A DNA stretch of 64,000 bases, taken from positions 1,488,001-1,552,000 of the forward strand of contig JAQFVV010012545.1 in assembly GCA_028023455.1 (NCBI GenBank), in the 5' to 3' direction. Source of the stretch: Epiperipatus broadwayi. Lineage: Eukaryota > Onychophora > Udeonychophora > Euonychophora > Peripatidae. Position numbers and translations under genes: made by a program. Below the pieces are notes generated by a model that saw only the letters and a program-made list of their open reading frames with translations, made no database searches and was not told the DNA's origin. This document shows positions 26,401 through 39,400 of the stretch, piece after piece. Position 1 is the first letter of the stretch, and each line of letters starts with the position of its first letter.

Positions 26401-29400
26401 ACATTTGCAAAATGCATAAACTAAGCAAGAAAGAATCAATTAATTTCAAAAACAATAATGATTGCTGTAAAAATCTATTTATTTGTTTTTGTTGTGAGAA
26501 AAATGGCCATAAGGCAGGCAACTGTTTTTCTTAAGGAGGAATGTTGCAAGATTTGTAATAGAAAAGATCACATCAAAACAATGTGTAAAAATAAAATAAA
26601 AAAAAACCTGGTAAAGACGGAGATAGTTGAGTAGTCAGGGAAATCAATTAATCAATACATCGACATCCAAAGGAGATAATGCTAAAATTAAAATTGTGTG
26701 ACCAGCCCATATCAATGGAGGTTGACAGCAGGTGCGGCATATCCCTAATCTCAATTTGGTTGTCTGTAATAGCAAATTGTACAAAACCCCTGGCAATAGA
26801 GAAAATTAAACTAAAAGCCCTGGAGATGTCAATAGAAATGCAATTAAAATTAAAGGAGTAGTTAAAGCTCTTGTGAGTATAATAGAGGGAAAAGTATTTG
26901 AGTTACCTCTATACTTAGTTTATGCTCCAATTAACCCACTAATCAGGCACAACTGGTTCAGAAAATTGGCATAATACTAACACGTAAAAAAGATTAAAAT
27001 AGAAATGAAAGACAGATTTCCTAAGTTGTTCAATGGTGAACTGGGTAAAATTAAAATAATCCCCAAGGCAATACCCATAATTTGCAAACCGCATAAGATT
27101 CTGTTTGTTCATAAAAAAAGTAAAAAGAAAATTAACAAATTAGTTAAAAGAGAAATATCTGATTGAACTACAACATTAGTAATTTTTACTAAGTTCAATT
27201 GACAAATTTGTGCTAGTAGTAAAAACACATACTCTGTTCCCAAAGCTAGAGAAATAATAGCATCTCTGCAGAGATTAAATATTTGCGCAATATTGGTCAC
27301 TGAGAGTTACAAAAATATTAACATTAACAATGCAGGTAGTTAAATGCAACAGGATTCCATTTGGGATAACTTCTGCCCCCAGCATTTTTCAGTCAAAAAT
27401 TGACTTTCCTTAATGAAATTGAGGGTGTCATTCCATTTTTTGATAGCATTCTAGTTACCACTACTATGGAAAACAAACTTAGAATTCATTTATTTATGGT
27501 AAGCAAAAAACTTTATGAAATTGGGGCGAAGTTTAACACTCAAAATATATATGGAAGGCTCGTGAAGTAAAAGTTTTAGGCCACATCATTTCAAAAAATG
27601 GCACATCATCTGCCCCAGAAAATGCTAAAACCATAGAAGAGCCCCAAGATCTAATAATGTTAAACAATTACAAACTTTTCTAGGGATTCGTAAATTATTT
27701 TGAAAATTTTTTGGAAGGTAAAGCCCAAGTAACCAGACCCTTATATGATATACTTAAAAAAGAACCAGAAGTGGAGCAAGAACAAGTATTTTTGCATACA
27801 AAGTCACTGCTAACTTCAAAAAAATTACTAGTTCATTATAATAGCAATTTTAAACTCTTACGACTGATGCATCTGAATTTGGAGCAATATTATGTGATTC
27901 TGCATAGCCAGGCGAACGATCCATTGCCTATGCTTCATGCACCTTGTCCAAAGAGGTGAAAAATTATAATCAGATGGACAAGGAAGCTCTTGTGATATCA
28001 TTTGATATTCGAAAATTTCATTAATACTTGTATGGATGTAGATTTACTATAATAATTGATCACAAACCCTTACTTGGAATTTTGATAGGTAATGACTGTA
28101 TACTAGAATATAGGAAGAGAGAACAAATAGGGCATCAAAAGGAAATGAATAAATTAACTATATTGATGTGCTGAAGAGTCAAACTCTTAATAGCATAATA
28201 GTAGCCTCATGGTCATATGAGGACAATGGCTATCAATGGATTGTGAATCAAATTCATACTGGGTGGTTGAATCATTGTCCAACTTTCCTTCATAAAGCAC
28301 TATGGAAGACTGCATTCTAATGGATGATAATATGTTAATCCCAGTAAGGGATAGAAATCAAATTATGAAGTTATTGCATGAAGGGTATCTGGGCATAGTC
28401 AGAACCAATGCATTATCCCATAGTTAGGTCTGATGGCTGAACATTAATGGCAGTATTGAAAATTATATTTAAAAATGTGGTAACTGTCAACTGTGTGCTA
28501 AAGCGCCACCACCAAAGTTTGAAGTGTGGCCAAAAGTGGAGAGGCCATGGCAACACATCCACCATTATGGTTCAATTAATGGACATTTATTCTTTATAAT
28601 GACTGATGCATATTCAGGTTGAGCTGAATATAAGTTCGGATGAGACACTTGATAATACATGAAATTTTTTCATACCATGGTCTTCCTGAAACTTTAGTTT
28701 CAAATAATAAAATTGGGTTTTGCATCAGAGAAGTTCAAGGAGGCTATGCAAGAATGGGGGGTAAAACACTCACACCCCCTTACCACCCTCAATCTAACGG
28801 ATTGGCCGAAAAAACCATTTAAAACCTTAAGTCATCCATTAAAAAAATGTGTAAAACAAGAATACAGGAAGCAGTCTGTACTGCACTGCTTTATCAGTAT
28901 TTGACTCTAGCTGCTAAATCTGGAAAATCATCGGCTGAAGTATATTTAGGTTGAAATCTGCATACTAAATTAACAAACACTTGTACCTACAAAGGATCAT
29001 AAGGAACACAATGAGAATACCTGCATCTGATAAAAAAGTATAGGTAAAAAATAAGAATAAATTCTGGTCACTGGCGATAGTTATATGTCACCTATCAAAG
29101 CAGGTGATAACCATGAGTACTAGCAAGGGAAAAATATTATGCAAACATGTCAAAAACTGGGTAAAGATGAAAGCGAGGACAAAATAGATATCTAATTTAT
29201 TTAAAAAAACTGATACCAATGATAAAGAATTAAATGATAATAGTAAACAGGAAACTGAGTTTACCCACACTAACGAAGACTAACTATGTGTAGCAGAGGA
29301 AGAAATAACAAGTCAAGTTGAAATAAATCCACTTCGGCAAGTTAGAAGAAAAAAAGATTCTCAAGTACCCCCATGACTTCATATTAAGTCCAGAAAAACC

Positions 29401-32400
29401 TTGAGGATGTTTGTGTTATATGTGGTTGTATGATCAAATACATACACATAAAATGTTTAATTAAAATAACAATCTATATACAAGTATAAAGATATATATT
29501 CATTAAATTAAAATCTAGTATTTTTTAAAGATCAGTAAACTTAAATAATAAATAAAAAAAAATAAAATGAGATCACAAAAGATTATTTTCTAAATAGAAC
29601 GAAATAGTAATTAGTTAAATTTCTATAGATAAGTTATGAAATTTCTTCACACTACATATGGATATCGATAATAATTAAATGATTGTGAGTTCAGGATTCA
29701 ATCATAAATAACCATTCAAGAATCTAAAAATAAGTTCAATAGAACTAATTAGAAGTAAAATTCTCCGGTCAAGAATGTATCATCAATAAATGAATTAATT
29801 ACCCCATCAGCAAGATTGGCAATAGAAGCCAAGTAGAAAAGAAGAAATTGGACAATTAATCTATATCAGCCAAGTGGTAAAAAAAGGAACTCACTCTTGG
29901 AATTTTACCCTCAATGCTGGAAGTCACCATAAGTACCTTAAGCTTCTATTGTGGAGAACTTTTCTCCAAACATATAAAAAGCAAGTCTAGGGACTGATCA
30001 GGTCATATAAATCTTTATTATCATTTCTGTAGTGCCTTTGGATTCATTGATCTGAGTCAAACCATTATATAATCAATTGTTACAGAGTGATATTAAATAC
30101 TAAAATTTAAACTTAATAGTTTATAGTTTTTACCAGGGGAGAAATTCAAATTTCATGCTGTCTGTGAGCAAGAATTTCACTTCCAGGCATAGCACTGGCA
30201 AAAAAAGCAATAGTGATTGGGGGATTAAAGTTACTAAGGAAATACAATTATTTTCTGATCTTGGATATCTTACATCTTTTTTTTTTTTTGTCATATTAAA
30301 AGAAATATATGAATCTTAAAAACACCATAATCCTATTAACAAAGTGGATTGCAATATTTTATATGATCATATTTTTAACAGATGGGGAAAATATTTGATG
30401 ATCTTTAAATAAGATAAAAATTCAGATGATTGTTCTTAATTAATTAATATATTCATCCTATTGATTCATTTAAAACATTGCACTTGATGAGATTAAAATC
30501 TTTGCACCCTTATAAATGGAAAGACTATGGGTCCTAATGAGATACCTGAAGACATTTTAAAATATGATGATGATAAGTTAGCTCCATAAATAATAGATTT
30601 AGAAATATATGAAGTTCTGCCAACTGATCTTTAAGCTACTTTATTTTATTAATAAAATAAAGAAATTAGAAAAAATGTACCAATTGTATTTTTAAGAACT
30701 TTACTGAAAAAAATTGCTTCCAATTATAGATTACTTGTAACCAGAGAATATACTTTTAGGAATTCAAAAAACAATATAAGTATTGTATTTGTTGCTTTAC
30801 AAATGAACATAAATATAGCTTAAAGAGGTGTGATATTACTTTTATTAATTAGGTAAAAGAATATATTGAGGAAGCAAACATATTTTTTTGTATAGTACTA
30901 TAACAGGCAGCATTATTGTGAAGAATCAGATGAACATAATATAAACACAGATGTTAAACAGAAATAAGAATTAATTTCAACTTTGTTTCCATTCTTTTGA
31001 AACAGCTTCATGAAAAGGTATAGCAGTATGCAATATAGGTTTTATGGTGGGATTTTAAATGTGAAACAAACAAAAGCAAAAACAAGAGCTTTATTTCTTT
31101 GACTCCTAGATTTAGTTTGTTGATGATTGCATTATTCTTGCTAATTCAAAGGATGATCCATCCATACAATAATTATAACATTCTGAATGAAAAAAAAATG
31201 GCTAATTAAAATTAAAGTAAAAAAATGTTTTATCAGCCAGTGATGAAAGAAAAATCTTTAGCAATTGTTGGTTTAGATAGATATCAAACTGAATTAATAT
31301 AAATATCTTGATAGTTTTTTTTTTTTTTGATAGCAAATATATTTGGATGTTCTATTGTCCATGACAAGTTAAAAGACAGGAGTTTTTTTTATATATATCA
31401 TAATTATGTAATTATCCAAATTAAATTAGTAGATATAGAACTGTTGTTAATCTAGTGAATTTATTATATGAAAGCATGACTTGGACACCCCCCTCTCCCC
31501 ATGCACTATAATATTCTGAATATATAATGTCAAGACTAATATATGGTGTTAACCCTAACCACAACGTTCATCACTTTTCTGTGAATCTACTATTATAAAT
31601 ACAAACATCTTTATTCCAATTAATACCTAAATTAATGAAGATAAATAGATTTTGAAAAAAATATATTTTACAATGAACTCAAGCTTGTGATTTACAGACC
31701 TGTAGAGGTCCTTACTATCGCATTTTATACGCATGTGTTTGAGGCTACAGCCTTAATGAATATTATTTACGTAATGAATGTGCGTTTAAATAAATTTATA
31801 ATTACAAAATTAAGTGAAATAACAAAAGCTTTCATTGAGATGAATGAAGATAGAATATAATAGATACAATTAGTCACAGAAAAATATTTTTAACAGTTCA
31901 TATAGATATAAATTAATTAATAAATAGGATGATCATTATATATATGAAATAAAATCCACAGCAAAGGTATACTGAATTGCAACAACCAATCAGACACGGT
32001 TCTCCAAGCTGAATGAAAACAGTAGCAAACCCGTCCAAGTTACCACTAGCCAACATGAGACCCCCAGGAGCCTTCAGAACCACATCTGATTAGTTGTTGC
32101 ACATCAATATATATTGTCTGTGGATTTAACTTTGTATATATAATGGTCATCCCAATTACTTTATATATATACACACACACCATAAAAATGATCTTTAACT
32201 GCGTTCTCTTTCTCTATTTTGGAGTTATAATAAATAGACAGCTATTAATTATAATGATGAATGAGTTAATAATTTAAACATAAGATTATTATAAATATAA
32301 TAAGTATCTAATTAAATACGTATATAAAAACAAAAAAAAAAAAAACCTTTATCAAGGGCAATCGGCATAACATATATTATTGGTCTATTAAGAGTGATAA

Positions 32401-35400
32401 GAACTGCTTCTTTATCTTCCAAATCACTTGAAATCATTTCATCCTGAAATAAAGTTTAAAAAATATTTTTCTTACATATATTTGACATTTTTGTGAAATT
32501 AAAAACAATAGACTATTTGAATAACATCATCCTGAAGATAAGAAGAGAAGACTAATTTTTCTGCTTTTTAGAATGTTTATTTTAACACATTTAATGCAAA
32601 AACAATGAGACTAAATATAGTATATAGATATATTATATGCTTACAAAAGCTGTAAAAAATATTCATGTAATAATTAAGTATTATGAATAATAAAACTGCT
32701 AACCATTGTTTTTAAAAGACTTTAAAAACTAAATGACAAGAGAACACTTTTACTGTTTTCTTAGTTTTTGGACTAAAAAAAACATACAAAAAAAATGGAT
32801 ATGATGGACAGCAGTTTCATTATAATATGTATTAAACTTATACAGAAATTATTGGAAAGCCCAAGTAAGATGTAAGTAAACTAACGAAAGTCTGTCATTA
32901 ATAAATGAAAAAATACAGAATGAGTCCATTTTTAGTTTCACATATATTTCATCTATATTTGAGCTATCACTATTAATATTTATAATATGTATTATTAAAT
33001 ATCAGTTTTTCTGAATTCTTTCAAATAAATTTGAAGCAATATTGTTTCTTTTAAACATTTTCAACAAGCACAACACTGTCTACAATCAAGTCATGCAGAC
33101 AAAGATTTGGTGCCTGGAGTTTCTTTTTTAATTGAAACCTAAAACAAATGAAATACAGTTAGGGCACTTGTGATTATAAATCCCAGTCATCATCACATTG
33201 GTTAGTAGTATTATGACAACTTTGTGATATTATTGGAATATTATTAACCAATTTATTATTATAGATGATATTTTATGTATATCTGGAAGATTCTCAATAT
33301 ATATAAAGACCAATTTCATTTAATGTAGCTCATATATATCTTTAGATATAGTATCCAGGTTCAAACACAGCTTTTATTTAATACAAATATTTCATCAAAC
33401 CTGTACTGTGGAAGAATTTACCATTATGTTTTACACAATGTGTATTCATTCATTCATTGAAAAAATAAAAATAAGAAAAAAAAACAGTATATCATATTTT
33501 TATTTTTTAAAATAAAATAAATAGTAAAATGTCTGACTTTCATCATTATCTTTGGGCAACACTTTTTTTTTTTTTCAATAACTTTTTACAAAAAAATGAC
33601 AGTAGTCTTGATATCAAAAAACTACGTCTCTAAATATTTTGATGTTTTTAAGTTAGTATCAACTTTAAATACATTGTGAAATTTGTAAAACTTTTAGCAT
33701 TATGCTTAGAAAACATTTTATTATGCAAAATACAGGCATCAAATTCAAAAAGATAATAAAAGAAGAATAAAATTTATGTGCTTTCAACATAAACTGATGA
33801 AATTTTTTTAATAATCATGATCTTTTAAAGGCTCGGGAATGGTAAAATGGCTGCTTGAATATTGTAAAATGTATTAAATTTATAAAGTTTTATGCTTTTT
33901 GTTGTTTATTAACATCTTTGTTTGTTGATTTTTTTTTTTGCATAGCAATTGAAGTCACATACATTGATATAGCATAATTCTCACTTTCACTCTATTATAT
34001 GAGCAAGTACTTCGGAATTCATTTTCAACATTTCACTGTACAATATCATATGCAAAGGATTTTGTTGCTAAAAACATTATGCTTTAGTTTTTAAAATAAA
34101 TCTATTGATTATACAAAATTAAAATTTATATTTATACAAAGATGTTATTATATGTAATACATATAGATTATTTAAAGATTATAATCTGATAACAAAAACA
34201 AAATAGTAAATTTATTGTAATCATCAATTTTTATATAAAAAGAGAAGAGTGCAGAGTATTGTCAAATTCTGAAAAATATCAAAATTCAACAATTAGATTA
34301 GACGATAGCACTATATAAATTAACACTGACTTGAGTGTATGATTCCATATTTTAAACTTTGTAAAGCAGTTTTATGGGAAGAACATAAAAATAAATTAAG
34401 ATTATTTGAATCAACAAGATATTACAAATAATGTGATTGTTTTTGCAACTAATGTTTCAAGGCTTCAAAAAATGTTACATGAATTACCAGATGAAAGTAA
34501 GAAAGTATTGTTAAAGATAAATGCTAAAAATAAATGTTCATGGTTTTTCACATAAAAAAAAAAGTTTAATAACAATGAATTAGAAATTAACAACTACAAC
34601 TATTTTAGTCAGATTTTTAATGTAATGGAAACATACTGGATAAAATTAATCATAGAGTTAAATTTTGGATGAAATAATTTTGTAAGAAATGATTTAATAT
34701 TAAAATAAAATATGTCTATATATTTGAAAAGGAAAGCTTTTAATAGATATGTTTTATCAGTTCTTGTATACTGAAGCCGAAAATATTATAGCACATTTCT
34801 GCTTCACCTAGTGCCACTGTCATCAGCACTAGTATGGGTTTGAACCACCCGTCTTGCTTGAGATGGTAGTATATGTATAATTTATCATAAATATTTATAA
34901 TCTGTATATGTAAGCTATAACATTTGACTATTTGTGTTATTATTACTAATTATGTATAAAATAAATGGCAATAAATGTAAACATAATCTCAGTTGTGTAC
35001 AAAGTGTGACAAATGTTTTAAGATTTTTTTTTCATTAAAGTTCATTTTCTACTTAGTCAGGTTATATTTTATATTTTGTTTTAATAAATATACCCAAATA
35101 ATATGTAAAAACAGTCAATTCAATATTTATAAGGCAGACTTTGTAATTTTGTCATACTTTATAAATTTATTATTTTATTAAATGTAAGTGTTAAGAGCCA
35201 TCACATTATAAAATTTCTTATTTACAGAATATAACAAATTCCTCAAATTTTTGTGAGTGAAGTTCTTTTTTTAAATTTTATTTAATTTTCATTACAAATC
35301 TCAAATTAATAGGCTTTGCTTAATATGATCGTTTGTGAAATTTAATTAAGATGAAAATCAGATTTGTGTCATTGTTTTTTTTAATTACCAAATGAACCCT

Positions 35401-36382
35401 TGGGTCATCTTTTAATGTAGGATTGTAGATTTCCTGCCCAGGCAAATGCTGACCACAGAGAAAGTCATCAGAAAATGTCATGCACATTGGATCCTGATAG
35501 ATAAGGCTGAATCATATAAATAGCTCAATTTTGGCTATCAGGATCACAGAGTGAATATACTCCAAGCCAGTTTAAGTTTCATCTAAATAATGTCAGGGTA
35601 AAAGAAGACTATTCACCTCCTGTACTCTGTCTCCTCCAGCTGATCACGATGCCACTCAGTGCAGTCAACATCTATCCCATGATGCTGAATAAATCAAAAA
35701 AGGCTGCCTTCATGAAGCCTGTCTCCAACTATGTTTTGAGGTAACCCCGTTTGCCACAAGTTCCTGATCTTTTAACAACCTTGGTCCTAAACTAATATTA
35801 ATCTTTGATTAATTTATTTCCTCTAAAATATCTATAAGTAATGTCTACACAACTTTCTTTAAATAGGTCATTAACTTTATTTTCTATAAAATTTAACAGT
35901 TTTAATCTTATTAGAACTCCATATTATTTTGATACGGCAATTTATTATTTTAATATTGACTTATACTAAGCTGCCAAGTTAAGTACAAAATTCAAAGAGC
36001 ATATTGCAACCCTAGTCTTTATTATTTTCTCTAGTCAAAATTATTGCATGAGATGTAGATTTTCCATTAAGTAATTAATAGACTGCAGTGTTTTCAGGAA
36101 GTTAAAACTCAGCTGAAATTGCATAAATAATAATATATATATATGTACATATGGAATAATAATATTAACAAGAATAACTATTTCGTTCCGTAACAATTTG
36201 AAGATAACTACAAGCAGAGCGAGTCTAAATTTCTTCTCTCATTATTATCATTTACAGTTCGTTAATTATTTGTACTTAGTTACCATCGTCATAGTACATT
36301 AATACGCCTTCATATAATCCATTTAGGCTTATTTTCTGCTTACACTTTACTCAAAAAAAAAAAAAAAAAAAAAAAAAAACTA

Positions 36383-36413
<31 letters not shown>

Positions 36414-39400
36414 TTTTTTACTTCACTCTATTTCATCAACGCTTCAACGTTTGCCACCCCCTCTAGTTATTATTTCTAGAGTTAATCAGTCCATTTAGCG
36501 CACCTCCCCTCACTCTAGAATATAGTCTTTTAGTTTGACTGGTAGTCTGCGTTCTTGTGAGTTTCTGAGAACAGGTCTGTCACTTTCCTGGTCTGTTTGA
36601 TTGTGTGCAGAGCTAGTGGAGTCAACAAGATTATTTTCCTGTGGAATTTGTGGTAGCATTTCCCTGTCCTCCCTTGTTAAATATTGCCACTGGCGAGTAG
36701 TTTCAATGAGAGTTTTGTTATTATCTAATGGTGTAATTGCTGACCTTCTCCTTATATGGTTTATATGTCTTCATACAGGACCATTTTCCAATCTTATTAT
36801 ATAAATAACTTGAGACACTGGATTTATAACCATTCCAGGTATCCACTTCTTCTTTATAATGTCTCGCACCCATACTAGTTCATCCTTTTTAAACTTTGGG
36901 AAGGCATAATCTTTGATATGGGTGTAAACTTTGGGAAGGCATAATCTTTGATATGGGTGTACGGCAAGTCCTACTGAATAGTAGGTCAGCGGGTGATTTC
37001 CCATTATCTGACTGAGGTAGGAAATGGTAAAACATGATCTCTGTTAATGCTTCATCCATTTTTTTATAGTATGTTTTTTTCAATCCCTTTTTTAAAGTTT
37101 GGACTGCCTTTTCGGTCAATCCATTTGAGGCAGGATGATAGGCAGGTGTCAGGACATGTTGAATCCCTCTCTCAGACAGATAATTTTCAAAATTTGTGGA
37201 TGTAAAACCTGTTCCATTTTCCGATACCAGCATATCTGGATATCCATGTGTGGTAAAAATTTCTTGGAGAGCCTTTATGGTAGAATTGGTATCAACTGAT
37301 TTAACTAAGCAGTATTCAATCCAATTACTGTAAGAGTCCACAACTGTTAAAATCAAGTGTCCATTTATAGGGCCTGCGTGGTCAATGTGAACACGTTCCC
37401 AAGGTTTACTAGGCTCAGACCAAGAACTAAATGCTTTATTTGGCAAGTTGGCCACATTTTGGAAATTATGGCATTGATTTACCATTCTTTCAATATCTTG
37501 GTCAATATACGGCCACCACACATATGATCGAGATAGGGACCTCATCCTTACAATCCAAGGGTGTCCAGAATGAAGTAATTTTAATACCTTTGAGCGTCCT
37601 TCCATAGGTATGAACACTCTATCTGCTCTAGTGATGTAATCATTACAGATTGACAGACATTGACGAGCATTCCAGATAGCTGTATGTAAAATTTTGGGGC
37701 GGCGGTTAGGCCATCCTTTTTTGATCCATGTTTTCAGCTGGTGACAGCCAGGATCTCTAGATGTCCATTCAGCTACATTGGTACTATTCAAGGTATCGTT
37801 CAATTTAACTATTTCTAGTAGATTTACCTCCACAAATTCATGTGGCCTATTAGCTTCTAACGGTAGGTGTGATAGAGCATCGGCATGTGGTATTTGTTTT
37901 CCTGGTTTATACACTAAATTATAATCACAAGCTGCAAGAATGTTTATCCATCGTAACATTCTTTGGCTGCTATAGTCAGGAGTTTTTTTTGTTTTTTCCC
38001 CAGTATGCCTAATAATGGACGATGGTCCGTACATATGGTGAACTTCCAGCCATAGATATACTGGTGAAACTTTTTCACTGCAAAGATAATAGCTAGGGCT
38101 TCTTTGTCCATAGTTGATTTCAGCTGACGATAGTGTGCGGGAGGCATATGCAATCGGACATCCATGACCATTTATTTGGTGAGAGATTACAGCTCCAATG
38201 CCATTCTCAGAAGCATCTGAGGCGACTATAATTTCTTGATCACTCTGATAGTGTATCAATAAGTTTTCTGAAGATAATAAATCTTTTGCTGTCTGGAATG
38301 CAATCTGTTGTTCGGCCTGCCATTTCCAGCGTTGCCCTTTGCTTAGTAGTATATACAGGGGCTTTAATTTGTGTGATTTTCCCTTCAAGAAAATTTCAAA
38401 GAAACAAAGTAATCCCAAAAAAGCCTGTAAGTCCTTTACATTTTTTGGTATGGGAGCATTTTTTATGGCCATGACCTTTTCTGGATTTGGGCATTTACCA
38501 TTTTGGTTAATGATATGTCCCAAAAACTTTAATTCCTTCGTAGACCAAATGCTTTTGGTGACATTAATTTTAATTCCTACCCGTTCCAGTCTAGCACATA
38601 CGGTAAGTACATGTTCTTCCAATTCTGTCTCTGATTGAGCATAAATTAACAAGTCATCCAGATAGGGGATTACACCCTTCACATTATGCATTAATTGATC
38701 AATCTTGGCTTGAAAGATATTGGGAGCTGTGGTAATTCCGAATGGCAATTTGTTGCATTGGAAAAGTCCGATATGTGTACTCAAAGTTAATATTTTGGCT
38801 GTTTTATCAGTGACTGGGATCTGGTGGAAAGCAGACTTCAGGTCAATTTTTGCAAAAATAGCAGCTTTCTGAAGTGATGCCAGTATTTCTGAGACATTTG
38901 GAACAGGATATGCACTTTTGTTTAAATAACGGTTTACTGTAACCCTATAATCTCCACAGATCCGTAAACTTCCATCAGGTTTTGCTACTATCACAATTGG
39001 AGTGGCCCAATCCGACGTGTGCTCTTCTATGGGTAATAACACACCTTCTTTTACAAGACTTGCTAAACTCTCTTCAACCTTAGTTATGAGTGCAAAAGGA
39101 ACCTTCCGGTTTTACACCTCACTGGTTGTGCATCTTCAGTTAGTTCAATATTTACTGGATTTATTCCTAAAACAGTCAAGTTTTCCTCAAAGATTTTCGG
39201 GAACTGTTAACACACTATATTTTCCAGTTTTACCATTTTGATAATCTGAATGGATATGCCCAACGGCCGGAACCAATTTCGGCCCAGTAAGGGTTTGATG
39301 TTCCTCTTGACTATATACAAAGGTAGAGTTTTGTTTTTGTTATTTAACTTTACTGGAACAGAAACCTTCCCACAGATTGGTATGTTATTACCATTCACAT

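Larger units (their letters stand above)
25059..30194 (+). mobile_element. Old Ty3/gypsy element, plus strand, heavily decayed
   Basis: Two LTRs (25059-25821 and 29414-30194) flank relics in the order gag, CCHC knuckles, protease, RT, RNase H and integrase. All frames are interrupted by stops and frameshifts. The 5-base flanks (ttgac and ctggc) agree at three of five positions, so a target duplication is possible but decayed. The proteins are of the same lineage as the 36084-40874 element, but the LTRs are unrelated in sequence and longer. It lies antisense to BLTP1. LTR divergence by eye is clearly greater than in the other element, so insertion is older. Confidence 0.88.
36503..39115 (-). 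pseudogene. Gypsy pol: RT, RNase H, integrase, frameshifted
   Basis: An uninterrupted frame of 717 codons from 39042 (extending in frame to about 39110) hides real damage. RT is well preserved, with LPFGI near 38743 and the catalytic YLDD at 38653-38664. RNase H begins with ASDASENG, but from about 38115 to 37975 the long frame is out of register and a second frame carries MDKEALAIIFAVKKFHQYIY and TDHRPLLGIL. Two compensating indels must bracket this part. Integrase follows: its zinc finger has Phe for the second Cys pair (37462-37464), the first Asp is present (37381-37383), the second is Glu (37219-37221), and the third acidic block GLTEKAV is present. A 35-bp tandem duplication shifts the frame at the end, and a TGA stop follows before the polypurine tract. 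Confidence 0.92.

Noticed and set aside
31478-31502. C-rich run as a possible regulatory or quadruplex site
   Set aside because: It is a short C-rich patch inside a decayed LINE; too short and irregular to support a claim.
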